From Bradyrhizobium sp. 164 (GTDB lineage Bacteria; Pseudomonadota; Alphaproteobacteria; Rhizobiales; Xanthobacteraceae): 64,000 nt of DNA. A program made the translations under genes and the position numbers. Under the pieces are notes generated by a model. The model worked only from the letters and a program-made list of their open reading frames with translations. It was not told the DNA's origin and ran no database searches. The DNA is taken from NCBI RefSeq assembly GCF_023073715.1, contig NZ_JADPKA010000095.1, positions 218,701 to 282,700 of the forward strand, given 5' to 3'. The first letter of the stretch is position 1, and each line of letters starts with the position of its first letter. This document shows, one piece after another, positions 59,832 through 64,000 of the stretch.

Positions 59832-60761
59832 TCAGGCGGACTTCCGCTGAGGTTTGGCCGAGGGCTTCTTCGCTGCCGTATCCTTCGCCGGCTTCTTGCC
59901 CGCGATCGGCATCAGCATTTCCTTTTGGCCGGCCGCCGCCTTCTTCGCCTTCTTGGCCGCCTTCTTCGGAGCCTTGGTCTCCGCCGTCGCGGCGCCGACG
60001 CTCTTGCGCAGCGCATCCATCAGGTCGACGACGTTCTCGCCTTTCGGCCGATCCTTGGGCAGGATCGGCTTCCCCGCGCGCTTCTGGTTGATAAGATCGA
60101 TCAGCGCGGTCTCGTAATGGTCCTCGAACTTCTCGGGGCGGAACCGGCCGGCCTTCTGATTCACGATGTGCCTGGCCAGATCGAGCATGTCCTTCGTCAC
60201 CTTCACGTCCTGGATCTCGTCGAAATACTCCTGCTCGCTGCGCACCTCGTATGGATAGCGCAGCAGCGTGCCGACGAGGCCCTTGTCCATTGGCTCGAGC
60301 GCGATGATGTGCTCGCGGTTGGTCAGCACCACCCGCCCGATGGCGACCTTGTCCATCTCGCGGATGGTCTCCCGGATCACCGCGAAGGCGTCGTGGCCGA
60401 CCTTGCCGTCCGGGCGGATGTAATAGGGGCGGATCAGGTAGCGCGGATCAATGTCGGTCTTGTCGACGAACTCGTCGATTTCGATGGTTCGCGTGGACTC
60501 CAGCGCGATCTCCTCAAGCTCTTCCTTGGAGACCTCGATGAACTGATCCTTCTCGAGCTGGTAGCCCTTGACGATGTCCTCGTTCGGGACCTCCTCGCCG
60601 GTGTCAGCGTCGACCTTCAGGTACTTGATCCGATGGCCAGTCTGGCGGTTCAGCTGGTTGAAGGAAATCTTCTCGCTCTCGGACGTGGCCGGGTAAAGCG
60701 CCACCGGGCAGGTGACGAGGGACAGACGCAGGAAGCCTTTCCAGTTGGCGCGGGGGGCCAT
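59832..60761 (-). CDS. ku: Ku protein, non-homologous end joining
   Basis: 309 residues from the ATG at 60761 (MAPRANWKGFLRLSLVTCPVALYPA), the standard bacterial Ku start. The longer open frame upstream is not Ku. The core (NRQTGHRIKYLKVD, EVSKEELEEIALESTRTIEIDEFV, YYIRPDGKVGHDAFAVIRE) is complete, and the C-terminal 60 residues are the Lys/Ala-rich tail (KAPKKAAKKAKKAAAG) that binds DNA. No LigD gene is in the window. It would bind double-strand ends and recruit LigD. Confidence 0.96.
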   Translation of the reverse strand: MAPRANWKGFLRLSLVTCPVALYPATSESEKISFNQLNRQTGHRIKYLKVDADTGEEVPNEDIVKGYQLEKDQFIEVSKEELEEIALESTRTIEIDEFVDKTDIDPRYLIRPYYIRPDGKVGHDAFAVIRETIREMDKVAIGRVVLTNREHIIALEPMDKGLVGTLLRYPYEVRSEQEYFDEIQDVKVTKDMLDLARHIVNQKAGRFRPEKFEDHYETALIDLINQKRAGKPILPKDRPKGENVVDLMDALRKSVGAATAETKAPKKAAKKAKKAAAGQKEMLMPIAGKKPAKDTAAKKPSAKPQRKSA

Positions 60762-60894
60762 GTACGCAGAACTCCGAAACAGGGACGGCTTGGATTCAAG
60801 ACGAACGCCGAGTGCCGGTTCCGACACACCAGCCGACATCCCCGAAATTCCTTCAGAGCTCGCCGTCACGCCATTTGAATTAGGGTGGCGTCTC

Positions 60895-60925
60895 TTGACT
60901 CTACGGAACAAAACAGGAACATAAT
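60895..60925 (+). promoter_or_regulatory. promoter with LexA (SOS) box GAAC-N7-GAAC
   Basis: GAACAAAACAGGAAC (60906-60920) is the reverse form of GTTC-N7-GTTC. It lies between a TTGACT (60895-60900) and CATAAT (60920-60925) on the + strand, 19 bases apart, so LexA bound here would block the promoter of the genes at 60929 onward. Ku is divergent, 145 bases away. Confidence 0.65.
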
Positions 60926-60928
60926 CGG

Positions 60929-61142
60929 ATGAACGCCACCTCCGAGCAGGCCGGACCGGCCCCCGATGATCTTGAGGCGGCCGCCGAGGGCGATTGCGGC
61001 CTGCGGCGGCGACGCCCGGGAAGCCGTGAGGGCGCTTGTGGCGAACGACTTTCTTGAGACCCAGCTCGACGGGCTCCGGAGGAAGGTGTCGACCGGCTAC
61101 GCCCGCGGGCGGCTCCCAGGGGCGCGCGAACGCAAAGGATGA
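60929..61142 (+). pseudogene. small helical protein, frameshifted
   Basis: ATG at 60929 reads MNATSEQAGPAPDDLEAAAE. One extra G near 60992 shifts the frame; corrected, it continues AIAACGGDAREAVRALVANDFLETQLDGLRRKVSTGYARGR to a TGA at 61140-61142. Behind the LexA box. Similar small proteins are common in Bradyrhizobium. Pseudogene or sequencing error. Confidence 0.6.
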
Positions 61143-61147
61143 GGCAG

Positions 61148-61388
61148 ATGTCTGAAGTGACCTACTATGTCGCTCTGCCGTTCGTTTTCTCCGACGACGG
61201 CGTGGCCGCCGGCGAGGCCGCGGAATGCTTGAGCGCCAACGCTGCGGTCATGCGGGCCGAGGCGCTGTCCCGCAAGCCGGGCCATGCCGGCGCGATCGCT
61301 TTCTCGCGGACAGGCGACCCGTCCAGCGGCGACTTCAGCGACGCCAGGCTGATCCGGAAGTTACGTGCCGGACGATCTCAGCACCTGA
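61148..61388 (+). pseudogene. small conserved protein, frameshifted near its end
   Basis: From ATG 61148, MSEVTYYVALPFVFSDDGVA ... IAFSRTGDPSSGDFSDARLIRK stays in frame to about 61360. An indel then shifts it, and the expected end VPDDLST and TGA (61386-61388) are in another frame. Without correction it reads on into the next gene. Confidence 0.55.
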
Positions 61389-61590
61389 TCCGGAACGAGA
61401 TCGCCCGCATGCGCGGACAACTCCGCGCCCAGGAGCGCCAGATCCAGATGCCGCAGCGGGCCGGCGTCGCGAGCGCCTCGGCCGAAATCTTGAGGATGCG
61501 GGCGAAGGTCAGACGATCTCTGCCGCGAGCGGGACGCTTCCCGCAAGGCCGAGAGCGAGGTCGAGCGCCGCACTGGATCATGCGATCTAC
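61385..61590 (+). pseudogene. small basic helical protein, frameshifted, start lost
   Basis: LIRNEIARMRGQLRAQERQIQMPQ ... SASAEILRMRAKV, then one extra base near 61510, then DDLCRERDASRKAESEVERRTG in another frame. A CTG (61385) stands where an ATG overlapping the previous TGA would be expected. It runs into the MarR gene on the opposite strand. Confidence 0.5.
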
Positions 61591-62054
61591 TCAGGGTCGG
61601 GAAGAGGAAGGTCAACGATTCGGTTCATCAAGTCGCGGAGATCAGAGGCCTCACGTTCGCCCACGGCCTTTTCAAAGGCGGTCTGCGCGCGCCGCCATGC
61701 GGCCAGGGCTCTGGTATGCGTTCTGTGACCCAGCTTTGTGACGGTAACGATCCGTTCCCGCCGGTCAGTTTCGCCGACTGAAATCTCAACGAAACCGTCA
61801 CGCACCAGCGGTCTGAGGTTATGGCCTGTGGTGGCGCGGTCCATGGACATCAGCTTGGCGAGACGCGCCATCGTCATTGGCCCCGACGTCACCAGATAGC
61901 TCAACAGACTATATTGCGTCGCTTTGAGCCCACTCGGGGCGAGGGCGAGGTCATAGTAGCGCGAGAGACGACGGGCTGCGCGGCGGACCTGATTGCAGTT
62001 ACAGCGCGCCGGGTCATCAACGAAATTCGATGCTCCTACAGCTGCTCTCGTCAT
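61587..62054 (-). CDS. MarR-family transcriptional regulator
   Basis: 155 residues from the ATG at 62054. Winged helix: LKATQYSLLSYLVTSGPMTMARLAKLMSMDRATTGHNLRPLVRDGFVEISVGETDRRERIVTVTKLG, with the MarR wing DRRER. An N-terminal CNCNQVRRAARRLSRYYD includes two cysteines that may sense oxidants. Divergent from 62233; an AT palindrome at 62159-62171 is a likely operator. Confidence 0.93.
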   Translation of the reverse strand: MTRAAVGASNFVDDPARCNCNQVRRAARRLSRYYDLALAPSGLKATQYSLLSYLVTSGPMTMARLAKLMSMDRATTGHNLRPLVRDGFVEISVGETDRRERIVTVTKLGHRTHTRALAAWRRAQTAFEKAVGEREASDLRDLMNRIVDLPLPDPE

Positions 62055-62135
62055 CGATCCCCCTCCGATGCGCAAGATATCACCCGCGCGTGTTTGCTGT
62101 CGATAGTTCCAGAGCGGCGGGATCCGAGAGACCAG

Positions 62136-62171
62136 TTGAACGAGGGCTCCTCCTGCTGTATATCCAATATA
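62136..62171 (+). promoter_or_regulatory. promoter with MarR-operator-like palindrome
   Basis: TTGAAC (62136-62141), 17 bases, TATATC (62159-62164). The palindrome TATAT-CCA-ATATA (62159-62171) overlaps the -10. It lies between marR and the small gene at 62233. Confidence 0.55.
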
Positions 62172-62232
62172 GTTTGATATGCCCCTATTTGTGCCCGACG
62201 CCGCCTCGGCTGGGGACTCCGGAGGAGGAGAT

Positions 62233-62379
62233 ATGGATTTTCCTGTCTTGATCTCGGATGCCGCAGGGACTCTCGATCATGCCGTATGCGAGCTGCTGAT
62301 CCGGCAGGTCTCCAAGCTCAGAGCTCTCGTGCGCCACGTGGATTTGTACATGGCTGGAAACCCGGGCTGCGCGCCATGA
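62233..62379 (+). CDS. small protein, unknown function
   Basis: 48 residues from the ATG at 62233, which has a strong GGAGGAG site; an earlier ATG at 62179 lacks one. MDFPVLISDAAGTLDHAVCE, then LLIRQVSKLRALVRHVDL. Its TGA overlaps the next start (ATGA), so the two are coupled. Function unknown. Confidence 0.5.
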   Translation: MDFPVLISDAAGTLDHAVCELLIRQVSKLRALVRHVDLYMAGNPGCAP

Positions 62380-62717
62380 ACCGCATGGGCTTGTCGCTGG
62401 GCCTGATCATGCTGGCCACCTCCGCGCTGGCGCGTGACGATGGGCGCTACACCGGTTCACCACTGAAGCCTTGGTTCGAAAGCCTGTCCAGCGACTTTGG
62501 GCAGTGCTGCTCGGATGCGGATGGATACTTCGTCGCGGATGTCGACTGGGAATCCGACCACGGCCACTATCGTGTGCGCATCAACAATGAGTGGGTGATG
62601 GTGCCGGACGGGGCCGTGATCACACAGCCTAACAAGGTCGGGCGAACTATGGTTTGGAACTACTACATTGATGGCCACCCGCGGGTGCGCTGCTTTTTGC
62701 CGGGCACCATGATGTGA
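62376..62717 (+). CDS. secreted protein, unknown function
   Basis: 113 residues with a signal peptide (MGLSLGLIMLATSALA). The mature part is FESLSSDFGQCCSDADGYFVADVDWESDHGHYRVRINNEWVMVP ... GHPRVRCFLPGTMM; the Cys pair QCCSDADG and the terminal RCFLPG are like a family of small periplasmic rhizobial proteins. Coupled to the preceding gene. Confidence 0.75.
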   Translation: MNRMGLSLGLIMLATSALARDDGRYTGSPLKPWFESLSSDFGQCCSDADGYFVADVDWESDHGHYRVRINNEWVMVPDGAVITQPNKVGRTMVWNYYIDGHPRVRCFLPGTMM

Positions 62718-62747
62718 CATGTGGGGCTCGAGCCGCAGTCACGCCGA

Positions 62748-63728
62748 TCATGCGCCCTCCAGTGCTTTGCCGATACGCGGATTGTGTTCGAGAGCCCATT
62801 GGACGGTCTTTGGAGCGCGCCCAAGCAATCGCTCGAGCTCGTCGGTGACAACGTCATAACGTCCGCCTGCGACCAGGCGGGCGATGGTTTTCAGGTGGTT
62901 CGCAATGTGCGGATTGCGAGATGCCAGAGCCCTGTCGATGTATGTGCCGATCCAGGCGTCCAGGTCCTGGGGTACGTACGAAACCTGGCGCCCCAGCGCG
63001 GCGCCGTAGTCCTCAGCAAACCCGTGCATGTCCTTCAACAGCGGTCCCGTGAGCGCATACGACATTGATATGTGCGACGGCGGGTCGGTCAGGATTTTCG
63101 CGCAAACTTCCGCAACGTCATAGGCAGCGATTGGCGCGATCTTCTGAGTGCCAAACGGCAGATGAAGTTCGCCCGCGCTCAGCAATTGCTTGAGCGGAAA
63201 CCAGGAAAGGATCGGGTTCTCGGCGAATATCGTTGCTCGGATGTTGACGACCGGGAGACCGGACCATTGCAACGCCTGCTCCGACGCCCAATGTGCCCGC
63301 TGTTGCGACGACCACTCGGCGACAGATCCGCCCAGCCAGGCTATTCGCGCCTCCCGCTCGGCGGTCATTCGATAGAACGTCATGAAGGTCTGCTCGAACT
63401 CCGAGATGTTCACGAAAACCTCGTTGCCGCCTTGCGCACGCGCAGCGGCGGCCATCAGGATGGTCGCTTCGCTATAGTAGGGGTTCAAGCTCATGCTGAA
63501 GTAGATCCGGCGACAACCTTTCAGGGCAGCCGCGACATCGGAGGCATTGAGAAGGTCGCCGACGAATACCTCAGCTCCGGCCTGTCGAAGCGCCTCAGCC
63601 CGCTCGTCGTCCGTCCTAACGAAGGCGCGCACCGGATATTGCTGCAGCAGCATCTTGATCATCGTCCTGCTGACAGAGCCAACCTCCCCACCGGCACCGG
63701 TGATCAATATTGGGGGCCGCTTCGACAT
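62748..63728 (-). CDS. NmrA-family NAD(P)-binding protein
   Basis: 326 residues. The N-terminus ILITGAGGEVGSVSRTMIKMLL is the Rossmann glycine motif (GxxGxxG), followed by VRAFVRTDDERAEALRQAGAEVFVGDLL, the NmrA pattern. The usual catalytic Tyr-x3-Lys is not obvious, as in NmrA/HSCARG redox sensors. Probably co-transcribed with the interrupted hydrolase upstream, and possibly controlled by the nearby MarR. Confidence 0.9.
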   Translation of the reverse strand: MSKRPPILITGAGGEVGSVSRTMIKMLLQQYPVRAFVRTDDERAEALRQAGAEVFVGDLLNASDVAAALKGCRRIYFSMSLNPYYSEATILMAAAARAQGGNEVFVNISEFEQTFMTFYRMTAEREARIAWLGGSVAEWSSQQRAHWASEQALQWSGLPVVNIRATIFAENPILSWFPLKQLLSAGELHLPFGTQKIAPIAAYDVAEVCAKILTDPPSHISMSYALTGPLLKDMHGFAEDYGAALGRQVSYVPQDLDAWIGTYIDRALASRNPHIANHLKTIARLVAGGRYDVVTDELERLLGRAPKTVQWALEHNPRIGKALEGA

Positions 63729-63804
63729 CGATTTGTCCTGTTGGCTGAGTGACCGAGTGGTTCCTGGACAGGTCCGATCCTCGCGCGCGGGATCGGTTAG
63801 GTTC

Positions 63805-63901
63805 TTATGAAGCGGAGAATGTGGTCGAAGACGGCGTCGGGTTGTTCGAGATGGAGAAAGTGCCCGACTTCAGGCATCACGACACGCTCAAGGCCATTTG
63901 T
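63805..63901 (-). pseudogene. C-terminal end of an alpha/beta hydrolase, interrupted
   Basis: The residues NGLERVVMPEVGHFLHLEQPDAVFDHILRFI before the stop at 63805 are the C-terminus of an epoxide-hydrolase-like alpha/beta hydrolase, with the catalytic His in GHFLHLEQP. The gene should continue to the right but is cut at about 63902 by IS-like sequence. Confidence 0.7.
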
Positions 63902-64000
63902 TGTCAATCGGCGTTCGACTGGGACCCCCTATCGGCATCCAAAAGGGACCCCTTTGATCGGCGTGCTCTGCTGGGAGCGCTCGGGTCGTCGGAGCTGGTC
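63902..64000. mobile_element. end of an IS21-family element
   Basis: From 63902, TGTCAATCGGCG is followed by two units with GGGACCCC (gactgggaccccctatcggc and caaaagggacccctttgatcggc), the tandem terminal repeats I know from IS21-family ends. The element runs off the window, so istA/istB cannot be seen. Confidence 0.6.

Overview
The window is high-GC alphaproteobacterial chromosome, most likely Bradyrhizobium or a close relative. The grounds are the hisD - UPF0262 - LMW phosphatase - maf - yacG - tRNA-Phe gene order, the TAXI-type TRAP transporter with DUF1850, Ku next to an SRAP protein, GTTC-N7-GTTC type LexA boxes, and many palindromic intergenic repeats. Identification is from sequence features and recall of protein families; no database search was run.

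Positions 1-32965 look like core or ordinary chromosome: propionyl-CoA synthetase, two LprI-like/TPR proteins (one 5'-truncated), a cation/proton antiporter, a four-gene SDR - DUF1850 - TRAP permease - TAXI binding protein operon, assorted enzymes (Nudix, thioesterase, aldo/keto reductase, amine oxidase, RibD-like reductase), the DUF2182/DUF1326 pair, tRNA-Phe, the hisD cluster, and a cNMP-binding/thioredoxin-reductase-like fusion.

At 32966-33040 a tRNA-Thr(GGT) is followed at once by a tyrosine integrase. This marks the left edge of a genomic island. Its first part (33113-42925) resembles a cryptic phage or phage satellite: integrase, AlpA-like excisionase, one very large tail tape measure protein with cell-wall hydrolase domains, a lipoprotein, a serine recombinase, small ribbon-helix-helix proteins and a replication-type helix-turn-helix protein whose gene contains an iteron-like array. 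No capsid, portal, terminase or other tail genes are present.

The second part (43361-57413) is a dense conflict/defence region. Six genes on the + strand encode a TPR/degenerate-J membrane protein, a GrpE-like exchange factor, an Hsp70, an AAA+ ATPase, an LCAT-like lipase and a CHAT (caspase-like) protease. This looks like a complete dedicated chaperone machine coupled to lipase and protease effectors, and I do not recognise it as a named system. Three bases away, convergent, is an IetAS-like pair (subtilisin-like protease and AAA+ ATPase) preceded by a small HTH gene with a perfect palindrome at its start.

The right part (57541-61600) looks DNA-damage related: two CxxC proteins and an SRAP protein behind a LexA-like box, then Ku, then a second LexA-like box in front of three small genes that all carry frameshifts. 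The window ends with a MarR regulator, two small coupled genes, an NmrA-family protein and an alpha/beta hydrolase gene cut by what looks like the end of an IS21-family element. I saw no second copy of the tRNA-Thr 3' end, so the right boundary of the island is not established.
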